Shown: positions 23,710 through 34,960 of the stretch, piece after piece | Layout: every line of letters starts with the position of its first letter | Numbering within the stretch: position 1 is the first letter of the stretch | Origin: Cryptomeria japonica | Lineage: Eukaryota > Streptophyta > Pinopsida > Cupressales > Cupressaceae | NCBI RefSeq assembly: GCF_030272615.1 | Contig: NW_026729297.1 | Coordinates: forward strand, 47,001 to 111,000 | DNA: 64,000 nucleotides | Direction of reading: 5' to 3' | Position numbers and translations under genes: made by a program | Notes under the pieces: model-generated | Told to the model about the DNA's origin: nothing | Seen by the model: only the letters and a program-made list of their open reading frames with translations | Database searches by the model: none

Positions 23710-24039
23710 GATTGAAGATAAATACCTATGAATAGCTGTCGGTGAAAAATCCTAAAAGACCTTTTCCAATCACTCGTGAAATCACTCAAGATAATATCGA
23801 TCGCACTAATTCACCTTAGAATTTCTCTGAATCAATCTAAATGCAAAGTGATCATAAATGAAGTGAATTTGACCTTTTATCCTCTAAGAAACCCTAATCT
23901 TTCATTGACATCAATGACTTCCAGTGGAAGATACCGGATCTCGATCAAACATCTCCATGCCAGATAAGAATCTCCAATGTCTGGAACATCTTCCAGATCC
24001 TCTTCCAGGGGAATATGAAACATCTTCATGAATTTTCCT

Positions 24040-25156
24040 ACCCCTAAGGCATCTACCTTAGTTACCAAATGAGCTACCTGCCGGTGCAAGAGCAACCTCC
24101 TCTGTCGGTTGAGTAACCGGCGCATTTCTATCTTATGATTGTTCTTCTGACTTCTTGACCCATCTCTGGGTATGATCTTGCCAAATTTCATTAACCTTCT
24201 CTTTTCCTTTCTCATTTGATCCTCCATTACCAACCAATAGATTTATGCTTCTACAGAACTTAGCAATATGTCCAACCTCATTACATGCATAACATGTAAC
24301 ATTGTTCTTTTGCATTGCTTGACCTGTACTGATTAGCCATATGTCCAAATTTTGCACATGCATAACACTTAACATTCATTCTACAATATTCTATCTTATG
24401 ACCATACTTATTACATTTAGAACATTGACCGGGAGTAGAATCAGGGGTCTGATTTGCTCTATTTGTACATTGCCTAGCCATGTGACCAAATTTATTACAA
24501 AAAAAGAATCTACCATTAAATTTATAAGCATTAAATTGCCTAATCGGTGCCTTATGTATTTGATCTTCATTTGTAGTACCGGAACTCTGTCCTTGTTCAA
24601 ATCCAAGTCCACTGGAATATCCATTCTACCTTTGTCTCTTCAACAACTCATCTAGTTGTGTTGAACTAATCTTGAATTTATCTTTATACTCACTTGCAAT
24701 AGTCAGATCATCTCTCACAATTATCATTTTTCTCTCAAGCTCTTTTTCATTACTCTAGGATTGTAGTAAATTAGTTCTTAACATATCATTCTCATGAACC
24801 CACCTTCCACATTCTTCAAATTTATTTTTCAGAGATACAACAAGATTTTCTTCCTTTTTCTTCCGGTCCTCAATCTCCTTAGACATCCTCATAGCTATAG
24901 CTTGCATTTCATTTCTCATAACCATGTTTTCCTGACTTAATTTCAAACATCTCTCATTAAGTGAATCATTCTCATCATTATCCTTATTCTGCAAAAGTTC
25001 CTTCCTCCTAGCCTGAATAGATGAAAATCTCTCCTGTAAGACAATAATAAATTCCTAAGCAAAATTCAATTCATCTCGTAGCTTTAGGTTCTTCATCGTT
25101 TTAGCATCATAATCTTCAAGTGCCACCTCAAGTTACTTCTCCATACTCATATCCAT
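24040..25156 (-). pseudogene. Gag-like coiled-coil protein with CCHC zinc knuckles
   Basis: The start is ATG 25156, about 54 bp past the primer site. About 170 residues of Lys/Glu-rich heptad-like sequence (24994-24755 is one open piece) are followed by a cluster of zinc knuckles: CNKFGHMARQC (first Cys changed to Phe), CSKCNKYGHKIEYC, CYACAKFGHMANQY (last Cys lost) and CYACNEVGHIAKFC. The usual copia capsid (UBN2-type) domain is not seen. Several in-frame stops fit CAA/CAG to TAA/TAG changes. The protein probably bound element RNA. It is now dead. Confidence 0.7.
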
Positions 25157-25209
25157 GGATTTCGGATTCAGGATCTTCCTTAAGCTGTTAAACTTCCTCT
25201 GAGGCACAA

Positions 25210-25222
25210 GACTCTGATACCA
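25210..25222 (-). other. Primer binding site (Met-tRNA type)
   Basis: TGGTATCAGAGTC on the minus strand, two bases inside the 5' LTR. It matches the initiator-Met tRNA complement used by plant copia elements. Confidence 0.85.
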
Positions 25223-25224
25223 AT

Positions 25225-26433
25225 TGTTGGAATCCAAGAACATTTAGAGGGGAGGGGTGAATCAGTGTTCTACCGGAATGATCAATTTTAACCTTATTAA
25301 AACATGCATACACCAACTGATATACCAGCACATATAGAATTGAAAGAAGTAAAGCAACCAATAAGCCAATCACATAAATGAATACAATAACACACAGAAT
25401 TATATGTGGAAAAAATCAAAGAGGAAAAACTATGATGGGATTTGTGACCCACAATATCAATCCATTTTCCATATAAAGAGATATTATAAAATATAGGGGC
25501 CTACACTTGCAGGAAGGCTTACGGCCTAGAGCATATTGCTCAATCACAAAAGGAGCCTCACTGATTACAATCCGGAGAAATGATTGAACTACAAAGATAC
25601 AATCTTCTATGCCTGAATATAGTTCTGGTTAAGCTTTGTCTGTTCTGGTCTGAAACCCTAAACCCTTACCAAAATAACCATTACATAAGTATCCTAACAT
25701 ACATGATATATTTTGCATCTCCTTTACATTTCATGACCTTACACTCTCTTCTATGGTATTTCAAAATGATCTAATTAACTGACCTATATACCCTTTTACA
25801 ATTCATCATGCCTTATGTCGGCTTACAAAGATAATTACAATATGAATATACATGTCAGCTAGATAAATTTTTTTTTTTTTAATAATGCCTGGTAAACTTT
25901 TTAATGTGACCGATGACGCTGGCATGACACGCCCTTCGGCTCCACGTGAAACACTTTTGACCCAGAGCTATGAACCGGTGAGGCCACAACATAGGGGATC
26001 TCATCCCTACACTTCACTTGTTCAAACCCACAAGCACAATGGCCCAGTGAAGATACAAGGCCTGTGAGCATAGTGGCCCAGCAGGGGTTTGAACCTTGGT
26101 GGCCACTTCACCAACGAAGTGTTTTAACTGCGACACTACATGTCCAAAGATAGTTAGATGGATAACATAAATACATGAATATAAAAAATAATTGCCGATG
26201 CTGGATCCAAAAGACGTTAGCCTCCAATACCAATAACCTGATTCTAAACCATGTCGACCTACATTGTTGGCATCAAAGAAATCTATCCAACCTATTGGTG
26301 TTGGTGCCAATGAAGTGTTTGTGAAGTGCCTACTGGTAGACAACTGAACCAAAATATGAAGCTGGAACAAGTTGCCATGTTGCCATCAATGACAGTATAT
26401 TGAAACCAACCAATTGTGTGTCAATTGCCAGCA
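25225..26433 (-). repeat. 5' LTR of the pol-less element
   Basis: 1,209 bp, longer than its partner mainly because of the SINE at 25868-26150. Ends in GCCAGCA next to the CTATC duplication. Confidence 0.9.
25868..26150 (-). mobile_element. tRNA-derived SINE in the 5' LTR
   Basis: The block is absent from the partner LTR, which reads straight through. On the minus strand a box A-like stretch (about 26122-26138) and box B (GGTTCAAACCC, 26085-26095) mark a pol III promoter. The element ends in a poly(A), seen as 13 T at 25868-25880. TAGAT-like sequence on both sides may be the target-site duplication. It inserted after the LTR element did. Confidence 0.75.
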
Positions 26434-27639
26434 CTATCTACTTTCCCCTTCCATAGTGATAATTTTATTTACTTGATGAAATTTAATATGGTTACTAAGT
26501 ATTGTCATAGTAGTGTTATTAATGATTCTTTCTTACCATGGGCCTAGGTCTTAGATGAGTTATATTGAAGAATAGATACCTTCCCTTTGATGAATAAATA
26601 ATATTTGTATTCCATAGTTTCTATTCACTAAATAGATAAATTTGAAAATGATGAGTATAGAATTAAGGTAATTAGGGCAGTTACAAGCATATCATATGCT
26701 ATGTTATGCATGTCAAAATATCATAAAATGTATAATCTACCAACTCTTCTCTGTGATAATAGATTAGCACAATGTTTACCATACATTGAACTTATAAAGC
26801 ATATTATTGCATTGAATAATTTATAGAGCCTACAAGGGATTGAAGATGTTGAGGTGAGAATAATGCATATAAGATATTTGTAAAGATTTATGATTGTTGT
26901 TTGCAGGGAGACTATAATTTGAACTACTCAAGCCATAATATTAAGGTAAAGGTCTTATTTGTATGAGAGAAATTAAATAAATTATTTGGTATTAGTTCAT
27001 TAGAGATTATATTGTTAATGATGCTAAGAGGGTTTGAAATCATGAATCAAAAGAAAACATTGTAAAGGATTGAATCATTTAAATTAGTTAGTGATTTGAA
27101 ATAGGTGGAGAATATAAGAAACTCATTCTATTAATTTTATTATGATGTAAATTATTTTTGAATTATCATTTTAAATATTATATTATTTGAAATATTGAAT
27201 GCATTTTTCTTTCAATGCCATCATTGTTATATGTGACGAGGTCTTCAAGGACTCACATGAATCAGCGAAACAATGGTGTAATATGGTCAAACTAGAGATT
27301 GGTGGCACTAGAGGATGGAGGATATACATCATCTCAAGCTAACTTCTTATTTTTGAGATGGTGCTTTGTATGAGAAGCAATTTTTTATTTCTTTCCTCCA
27401 TTTCTTCTTTATTGCTATTAGATTTGAAAGTTACATATATTGTGAAGTTTCTTTTTAAGACAAGCAAGGGGTTTGGTGTTCAACTCAACAAAGATTGTAG
27501 CTCAGAGAGATCACAAGACTGTACTCAAGAATTATACTCTTATGAAGATCAAGAAATAACTTGATGGAATCCTATGTATACATATCTCAATGTGAATTGT
27601 CGTCAAATAATTTTCTTTAGACTCCATCTCTCATTTTAT
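26434..27639. other. Intergenic, no recognised gene
   Basis: Conceptual translation near 26434-26900 gives broken protein-like stretches that I cannot assign. The 68-codon frame at 27358-27564 has no motif. Confidence 0.4.
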
Positions 27640-28699
27640 CATTCTCTCATTATTTCTCAGTTTTCACATGCACAATCAACTTCCCACAAGATAAACAATG
27701 AGTGGATAGACTCATTGTTAGAACTCTTTGTTGTGATGTGATTTTTCACCTCTCACATTGATTGCCTACGCTGGAAAAATGCTTACACACTTTTTAGCTA
27801 GGTAGGAAAAAGTGGTTTTGATGTTGCTTGAAGGAATATTAAATAATAATGAAAAAGATATATTGAAATTAAAATTATCTTATTACATTGATTTTCTTCA
27901 TTGATTTTTTTTTATGAATAGGAAGTCTAGATTCTATTAATTAAGAGAAAATATACACTATTCACAAAAGTATGTAGGGGAATACGGGATCACCCCTTAG
28001 ATTTTAGATGGATAGAGCCCAAAAATTCAGCAAACATGGGAAATGCCTAAAAAATAACAAAAAATTACATAATAATGGTGAGTAGGTAGCTTAACCGATC
28101 CCAGTGAGAGGCGGAGGTGGATCCTTATCATATTTAAGACCCCATAGAACAGGGAAGTCTAGGATATCATCCGAGAGGGTCCTTGGAACCCTCATCAACA
28201 GAAGCAACCTCCTCAGTGTTCTCTTCATCACATGTAGGGGAAATGGACAGAGCCAAGAGAGGAAGGGCCTTGGAAAAATTAGGCCAAGTACTGTCATTTC
28301 CAGTGGGCCACCCACTACCACCACTAGCAAGAGGCGCAACACCTCCAGAACCCCAATCACCATGAATAGGCAAAGAGGAATGCCAATGGTGTAAATCCCG
28401 ACCATTAGACCGGTGGCAAACATTAGACCACAAGAAGAAGAACTACACCGACAACGCCACCCAGGAGGTGGTGATTGACCCCTTGAAGCAGGATGATCAA
28501 GAGGTTGTCTAGCAATTGTACAAGGGGTGTTTCCTCAATGCTCTAAAACCTCCTAAAGGTGGGCCACCTCAATGGTGACCTTGTTGGCTTGCACTTGGAT
28601 CTGTAACATAACATTATTACATATACAAGTTTCAGCATAAAGAAAAACTTTCATATCAATAGAGCTGTGAGAAAATAAAACAACTTTTTTTTCTTTCCA

Positions 28700-28940
28700 T
28701 AAGGCAATCGGAATTTCTATCCTGAAAGCGTGTCATATCTGGGTGAAGGAATGAGTGAGGCTAGGAGGGTCCCTGAGAAAAGCCATGTGCTAAGAGAAAG
28801 TTTTAGGCCTGAAAGTTCTTAATAAATCATGAATCTATCTCCAGAAACTCTAAGCATGACAACAATACCAGAAAAGATGCATAAAAGACTTTTGTTGCCC
28901 ACAAAATGGGTAGTGAGGATCCAAAACCCCTATGTGCCAC
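28700..28940 (-). pseudogene. LINE zinc-binding (zf-RVT) region remnant
   Basis: Conceptual reading gives CLFCG..KSFMHLFWYCCHA, the Cys/His pattern of the RT-associated zinc-binding domain, placed correctly downstream of the RT fragment. Stops interrupt it. Confidence 0.5.
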
Positions 28941-29348
28941 AGGCGAGAGCCAACAGGCAAGCCTTGGAAAAGAATACACAAGGCAAAGTGGGCAAGTTTT
29001 GGGTTCACAATGGTAGACTAGATGCTAAGAAATCGACGTCGCCAAGTGATAGTAGTCAACTGCAAGTGCCATCATATGTTCAAAGCTAGTACCATAGGAA
29101 GATGCTAAGAGAGTCATCTATAACCCAAAGAAACTAGGAAGATGCTAAGAGAGTCATCTATAACCCAAAGAGGGTTTGTATCAGGAAAATGAATGTACCA
29201 CATCTTGTCTTTCGACCAGGGCCTCATAGAGTGAATGCCCAACTTGTGAAGCATATTCACAAACAGAGCCGGTAACACAATGTCAAACATCTATCGATCT
29301 GGCTAAATGAGCTGAACTGTACCCGAAAATCTTCCCAAGACCGAACGC

Positions 29349-29790
29349 TCATGGAAGCTCTAGAAAAGAGATCTTTGGGAGTACGAATGCCACGCTTGTG
29401 AAAGCGTAAAGCATGTTTATTTGAAATTTCCTAGCAAGAGAAAGGCGCTTCGTGATCCAATAAGACAACTTTTTCTCAATTCTGGTAAGGACCGTATTCC
29501 ACAAATCCACTGGAGAACCTTGAAAAGGCAAAAGGGATACCTAGGAATCTAAAAACTTCACCATGATCTAACCACTTCCAGTCAAACTGGAGAAGCCACG
29601 AGGGAGCCGAAAGGAAGGGCTGCCTATAGCGCTGCGTCTTGTACCATTGAATGGTAGACCCAGAGGCCAGACAAAAGATATCAACACAGCAAAGGGTCTC
29701 CCGAACATTCTGTTCATCTTCAATGAGAGTTAAGAAGGAATCATCAGCGAAGTGGTCGTTGGTTAATTGAGATGGCGAGTTACCACTAGC
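29349..29790 (-). pseudogene. LINE reverse transcriptase C-terminal fragment
   Basis: NDHFADDSFLTL holds the FADD catalytic motif (a normal variant of YADD in plant LINEs). It is followed by the FRFLGIPFAF motif and a second piece in another frame (VDLWNTVLTRIEKKL..KRLSLARKFQI). A frameshift near 29500 separates them. The N-terminal part of the enzyme is missing because of 5' truncation. Confidence 0.8.
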
Positions 29791-30555
29791 CTCCATCATT
29801 GAATGTTGAGAATATGTTGTTGTTTGGAAAGATTCAAGAATATCACTGAAATCTATTACTGCGTATAACAAATAATTAAACAATTTAAATCTATGATATT
29901 TCTACAATTCACAATAATGCTTAAAATGTTTGAAATGTTTTTAAGATTGAGAAACATTTTAAGATTCATACAGCTGTTCATTTTTTTCTGTTACAAATGC
30001 TGTCACGTCTCCTCGCGTATAAATGCAAAAAACGGATGGTGTCAAAATGCACTTAAAATGCTACCAAAATTTAGTTTCCATAAGACGAAGGGCTAAATTA
30101 CAATGACGGAAAAATAAAGCATAAACGACACGCAATGTTACAACAGTGAATGGGCTTTTGTTTAATGGGCGTTTCATTTACAAAGTACTACGTTAATTAA
30201 ATCGACTTTTTCCGTTCCCGTTACATCATTCACGTAGGTAAGACAACGGTAAATAAAAAAGTATGAAATCGAAGCATCCAATTAATTTGTTAACAAAGAA
30301 AGGCCGATAAAATGGTGTGAGAAATGCTAATAATATTGTAATATAGAACTAATCATAACATAACATTACAATAATAGATAGAGAAGCCGCGGCTTCTGCA
30401 TCACACGGATAACAACATTTACGAGAAAATAATTCAAGTCTCCCCTCATCATTCTCATCGGCGAAATCAACCTGTAGTTTTACTACTATTGTTCACCGCA
30501 ATCTAAACCACGTCTCCTTTATTTATGGTCTATATATTCTCCTCGGACTTACTAT

Positions 30556-30643
30556 CTGCAACAAGAACAAAAAGAAAACTTAGTTGATCACCCATTTAAG
30601 AGATGGAAATGTAAAATGTGTTGAAACGGAACTGTGAACTTAC
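30556..30643 (-). other. 3'-UTR intron of copy C
   Basis: GTAAGT donor (first base 30643) seven bases after the stop, and TTGCAG acceptor (last base 30556). Same 88-bp length as in copy A. Confidence 0.65.
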
Positions 30644-30650
30644 AAAGTGT

Positions 30651-31148
30651 CTAATAAGTAGGATGAGGTGGAGGAGAGCTATGCATGGGAGGATGACTGT
30701 AGTGTCCATGCTTTGGTGGGGGCTTTATTACTGCCTTGGGAGGAGATTTCTTCAAGGGAGGATGCACTTCACCAGGGCCATTGAATATAGGGGAACCTGG
30801 CTTGTGATAGAGTGGAGCATTAGCAGGAGAGAAGTGTGGGGATTTGTGGAAAGGTGGCGGCTTAGGAATAAGGGGAGAAGGGTGGGGCGATTGTGGGTTT
30901 GGAAATGTAGGAGAGTGGGCGTCTTGCATGGGAGACTTCTTCTCGAATGGGGGATTGTGAATGAAGGGAGAAGGGAAGTGTGGTTGTGGGCTTTGTAGTG
31001 GCGGTGGGAGCGCAGGTGGGTGAGCTCCTGGTAATGGCTTTCTATTGTGGTGGAAAGGACTAGGCAATGGCCTCTCCGATAAACATACTGACACAAATGC
31101 CAACAAGAGGATGAGTACAAAAGAATTGTGAAGAGCCATCGCTAACAT
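30651..31148 (-). CDS. Proline/histidine-rich secreted protein, copy C (intact)
   Basis: 165 codons from ATG 31148 (MLAMALHNSF), the first ATG after the TATA box; an internal start at 31139 is the alternative and matches A. The longer frame upstream crosses the TATA box and is rejected. Signal peptide of about 25 residues ending VCLS, then mature protein starting ERPLP: Pro-rich with HKPxxP, FEKKSPM, PLKKSPPKA and a KHGHY..HSSPPPHPTY tail. There is no transmembrane segment after the signal. Composition fits a secreted structural cell-wall protein, probably hydroxylated on Pro; this is inference. It is the only copy with both the full frame and the family tail. A 3'-UTR intron follows the stop. 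Confidence 0.85.
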   Translation of the reverse strand: MLAMALHNSFVLILLLAFVSVCLSERPLPSPFHHNRKPLPGAHPPALPPPLQSPQPHFPSPFIHNPPFEKKSPMQDAHSPTFPNPQSPHPSPLIPKPPPFHKSPHFSPANAPLYHKPGSPIFNGPGEVHPPLKKSPPKAVIKPPPKHGHYSHPPMHSSPPPHPTY

Positions 31149-31186
31149 TGTTGATGGTGAGTTGAAATGGTGAGAGGGTTGAAGAG

Positions 31187-31194
31187 TATTTATA
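31187..31194 (-). promoter_or_regulatory. TATA box of copy C
   Basis: TATAAATA on the minus strand, 39 bases upstream of the chosen ATG. Confidence 0.75.
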
Positions 31195-31294
31195 CACAAA
31201 CAGGTGAAGGCGAGCGCAGTAGAAACTTCCAATTCACACTGCTCAGCTGTTACATTTAACAATAGATAAATAAAAAAGAAGACTAAAACCTTAT

Positions 31295-31301
31295 ACGTGG
31301 T
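31295..31301 (-). promoter_or_regulatory. ACGT-core element, copy C promoter (variant)
   Basis: ACGTGGT, one base different from the ACGTGGC in A, B and D, in the same TATACGTGG block. Confidence 0.4.
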
Positions 31302-31605
31302 GTGAATGAAACAAAAGTCAAGATTTGCGTGTCGGAGATTGTCCACAAAGTCGACTTTTTCAACGTGTGTACGACAAATTTAGTTCGTTAATTACGCATC
31401 GATTAAGGAGTTGGAATAATATTTCTGCGATTCTCTGAGTCCAAATATTTGGCACTCCCCGGAATTAGCGTCTCTTTTTGAGAATGGGAAGGACGTGTCA
31501 CATGTGGAGGCAAAACGCAGAAAGTGAGGGAGAAGGAGAGGGAGAGGGATATCCAACGTTTAGGCGTGTGAATGCAAATGGGCCGGATCCGACTTGAACG
31601 CTAAG

Positions 31606-31849
31606 TTATTCTTAAGTCTTGCCCTTACCTTGTACGCTATTATTCAAAGATTTAAAAATAGTTCACTTATTCTAAAGTCTTGCCCTTACCTTGTACGCTA
31701 CTATTCAAAGATTTAAAAATAATTCACTTATTCTAAAGTCTTGTCCTTACCTTGTAGGCTACTATTCAAAGATTTAAAAATAATTCATTTATTCTAAAGT
31801 CTTGCCCTTACCTTGCAGGCTATTATTCAAAGATTTAAAAATAATTCAG
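31606..31849. repeat. 61-bp tandem repeat, four copies
   Basis: Four consecutive 61-bp units start at 31606, 31667, 31728 and 31789, each beginning TTATTCT(A/T)AAGTCTTG. Differences are few. Duplicon D has one unit (about 60520-60580) and A a partial one, so expansion is specific to C. Confidence 0.95.
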
Positions 31850-31910
31850 GTATTGACGTATGTAACTCATTGGTAAGTGTTTCTCTAAAATGAAGGCCTC
31901 TGGATCTACC

Positions 31911-31932
31911 CTCTCTCTCTCTATATATATAT
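31911..31932. repeat. (CT)n(AT)n microsatellite
   Basis: CT repeat followed directly by AT repeat. Confidence 0.85.
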
Positions 31933-32373
31933 TGATAAGCCTCGGATCAATCTATATACATATAATGTCTTGGGATTATCAATCACATAATTTTTTTTTC
32001 ATATTTAATGTTATAATTAATATATGTTTGAATAAAATAAGTTTTAAGATTAAGAATTATAAATAACAAATTAGTGGGATTAGAATGTAATTGGCAATCA
32101 CAAATGTTTCATAGCTACGTATTTATAAGACAAATTATATATAGCTTTGTTCACAAAACTATTTTTAGGAATTAAGATTTTATTTGTGATATTGCTACTC
32201 CAATCTTACAACCAAACTTTTAAACCCTCTTTATTATGTGTGAATATTTGGACACTAATTACACCCTTACGATTAGATAATTATTTCTAAAATGAAAAAA
32301 AATATCGTTATATATGAACTACCAAACTCCACCTACACTTTTGTAGCTACAAAACTATATTCAGGAACCCATG

Positions 32374-32662
32374 GGGGCTTCATTGTCTAGGCCATATTAT
32401 ATCATGTGCATTCATATTGGGGGGTTTAATATCTTAAAAATGAGGGTAACATATATTTCTTATCGGTGAAAATAGGGGGTTTTTTAATTCAGACTATGAA
32501 AAAATGCAATATCCGGTGAAAATAAGGGGGCTTTTAATTTGGGCTATGTATTGGGAGGGAGTGAAAAAAAAGGAGTTTAGGACAATATTTTTGAAAATAG
32601 GGGGATCATTTAGCATGGCATGAATGCACGTGATATAACCTAGGTTCACTAAGTGAAGCCCC
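32374..32662. mobile_element. MITE-like element with long imperfect TIRs
   Basis: Left end GGGGGCTTCATT..CTAGG..ATATCATGTGCATTCAT and right end as its inverted copy (near 32612-32662) give about 45-bp imperfect TIRs. The 289-bp interior has no frame but has a repeated GGTGAAAATA(A/G)GGGG motif. The target-site duplication is not certain, so the superfamily is left open. Confidence 0.6.
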
Positions 32663-33639
32663 TATGCAAGTAGCAAAAGCTTTATAATTTCTTGAGCAAT
32701 TACAAAATCAAAAATTTCAAATTTCAAAAACTTGCACAATTTCTAGTTAGCTTCTAATTCATTTTACCATATTTAAGATTATTTCAACTATGAAACCTTA
32801 ATAAAAGATCATGTATAATTTCAAAGAGGTTATTTCCAAAGTAATCTTGGAGATGAAAATTTTCATGGATATGGATCATCTAGGAAAGTAATTTTAAAAT
32901 AATTTGACATAAATAAGTGAGAAGAAGGCCAATGATAGAATCAACAACATCATTTGGAGTTAAATGATTTGAGACTTTTATTTCCCAATGGTGATATAAT
33001 ATTTGTAACTTGTGATTACCTATTATTAGTTCTATAATTGATAGACTAATGAAATACCAAAAACTACAGGCCAATTTTTTTAAAATAGATTATGCTTGGA
33101 TACATATAAAAGATCTTTGAAATCTTAACCTATGATAAATATTTAGTTATATCAACTACAACATTCTAATAAATCCCTTTTTGCAAAAATCATTTAAGAT
33201 GTGAGCTGATTATGTTTTATTTACAAAACATGTCATTATCATTTTAGGTCTATTTTATAGAATTGGTCCCTCTTCACTATTATTCCACCTTGCAATTGTT
33301 AAAATTAGCCTAGTTTATTCTACAATGTCTTTTCTTCTTACTTAGAGCGTAATTCTTATTTGCAATAGTCTTTCTTTAGAATCATAATGTTATTAGAGAT
33401 TGGTGACTAGTACGGCCTATGGTAGGTTTTACCCTTTCTATAACAATTTCAAAGAGTTTCACGGATTTATGGTGGGTTTATAAATTTCATATTTTAGTAT
33501 GATGGAAATGGATTTCAACTCCTTTTGTATTTTATCTTTTGAGGTCAATGCTCTATGTTTTAGTGATTGATGTATTTTTCATGTTTGTCTACCATTCAAT
33601 ATTCCTTCTGCATGGATAACCAATTTTGAAATAGGGTTT

Positions 33640-34960
33640 ATGACATTTACCTACCTCATTATTTATTTTTTAGCTTCACCTAAAATGGTTCGTTATTTAA
33701 TATTGATGGGCTACTTTTTAAAATGTGTATTGTTGAGTGGCTTAATGGGGTTTGGGCAAAGGGTTGGGGATTCATGTTACATATACAAGAATGATTCACA
33801 AAGCGCTTTTTGTCATGCGTTTTAAAACCAATGTCATGCAAGAATGAGTGCTACAAAAATAATTCTAGAAATATTACTAACTCTATTTTTGGAGCACTTA
33901 ATTGGTCTCTTGATATCTTTAATGAGAAATTTGTTTCTATTTTTATTTTGATATGGCTTGTTATTAAAGATTTACTAGCTCAATTGTGAGATTTATTTCC
34001 CCATCTCCTTTCCTTGGTGGGTAACGTTCTCTAAGTAAACTAAACTCAAAGCAATCTACCACATATGGATGCAAGGTTATCAATCACTCTTTCTCATAGC
34101 ATTAATATGAAAAAGTAGATTGTTATTGATCTTGAAAGAAATATCCAAACATATAAAAAATGACCTTTGGGGGACTCAAATTCATGCTTTCTCTACAAAA
34201 AAGAGGGTCAACCAAAAAATGCCCTAGTTTTAAGCTAAGGCCTTTGAGAAACTAAATTTTGAGGGCACTAATGGTAATATGGAAAGTCCTATGGAGGACT
34301 CTATTATGGCCATTTCATAAGGTTTCCCTCATGGCAATGTTAATTCTAAAGAGAATGTAGAGAGAATTAACCCTAAACATGATGTTGAAAGGGATGCAAC
34401 TGGGGAAGATATTTCGAAAGATACTCCAAAAGATAATACTACTATCCCTAATCATTTATTTAATACCAATACTAGACAACCAAAGAATAGCCAGACATTG
34501 GCATTGGATAAGATTAGAGCTATGTTGAATGAAGCTAAGAATAAAGAAAATTCTTGATCAAGTAGAATTAGTGGAAGTTGTACTGTCTTTACCTAATATG
34601 ATATTCAAAGGTAAAGAAGGTTCAAATTATCCATTGAAAAATCTCCATGCTCAAGTGCAGATGAAATTATTCGAGGGGTTGATAAGAATGTATCCTTTAT
34701 AGAGAAAAGAGAAGGGGAAAAGAAAAGGAAACACCTTAGTAGAGGTCAAAGTGAATAAAAGCGAGAAGGGAAGGAAAAAGAAGAGATAGTAACCAAGTGT
34801 TTTGACAAATTTAGGAACAACAAAGAAATAAAGATGAACTTAAATTGCATTAGTTGGAACATTAGGGATGAAATTGAATTGCATTGGTTGGAACATTAGG
34901 GGTGAACTTAATAATCTTTTAGTCTATTTTCAGATTTGTCATTACCAATGCAAAGGGTCT
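33640..34960 (+). pseudogene. LINE ORF1 / ORF2-start relic, copy in duplicon C
   Basis: Conceptual reading in broken frames gives an ORF1-like basic region and, near 34870-34910, NCIGWNIRG. This is close to the (N)CISWNIRG start of the endonuclease domain of plant LINE ORF2. Stops and shifts are frequent. The same relic is present in D (60900-62260), so the LINE was already there before the duplication. Confidence 0.5.

Larger units (their letters stand above)
19329..26433 (-). mobile_element. Pol-less LTR retrotransposon (LARD-like) with unknown ORF
   Basis: Two LTRs (19329-20231, 25225-26433) are framed by the 5-bp direct repeat CTATC (19324-19328, 26434-26438). A Met-tRNA primer site (TGGTATCAGAGTC, 25210-25222) and a purine tract (20234-20245) show the minus-strand orientation. 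Between them lie a coiled-coil/zinc-knuckle gene and a long second reading frame. No protease, integrase, reverse transcriptase or RNase H motif is recognisable. It is 7.1 kb long. The LTR ends and primer site are of the same type as the copia element at 35312, a plausible source of the missing enzymes (inference). Confidence 0.85.
27905..29795 (-). mobile_element. 5'-truncated L1-type LINE
   Basis: A LINE 3' half on the minus strand: reverse transcriptase end at high coordinates, zinc-binding RT-associated region lower, then a poly(A) seen as nine T at 27905-27913. TCATTGA occurs on both sides (27898-27904, 29796-29802) and is a candidate target-site duplication. Copy D lacks the block and reads directly across the site, which fixes the ends. 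Confidence 0.75.

Noticed and set aside
26041-26110. tRNA gene candidate on the minus strand
   Set aside because: Box A and box B are present but the stems do not pair and it ends in poly(A); called a SINE instead.
30651-31346. 231-codon frame of copy C from 31346
   Set aside because: The upstream 66 codons lie in the promoter, include the TATA box and are not conserved as protein in the other copies.
31606-31849. CRISPR-like array
   Set aside because: Units are contiguous without unique spacers; it is a plain tandem repeat in a eukaryotic genome.
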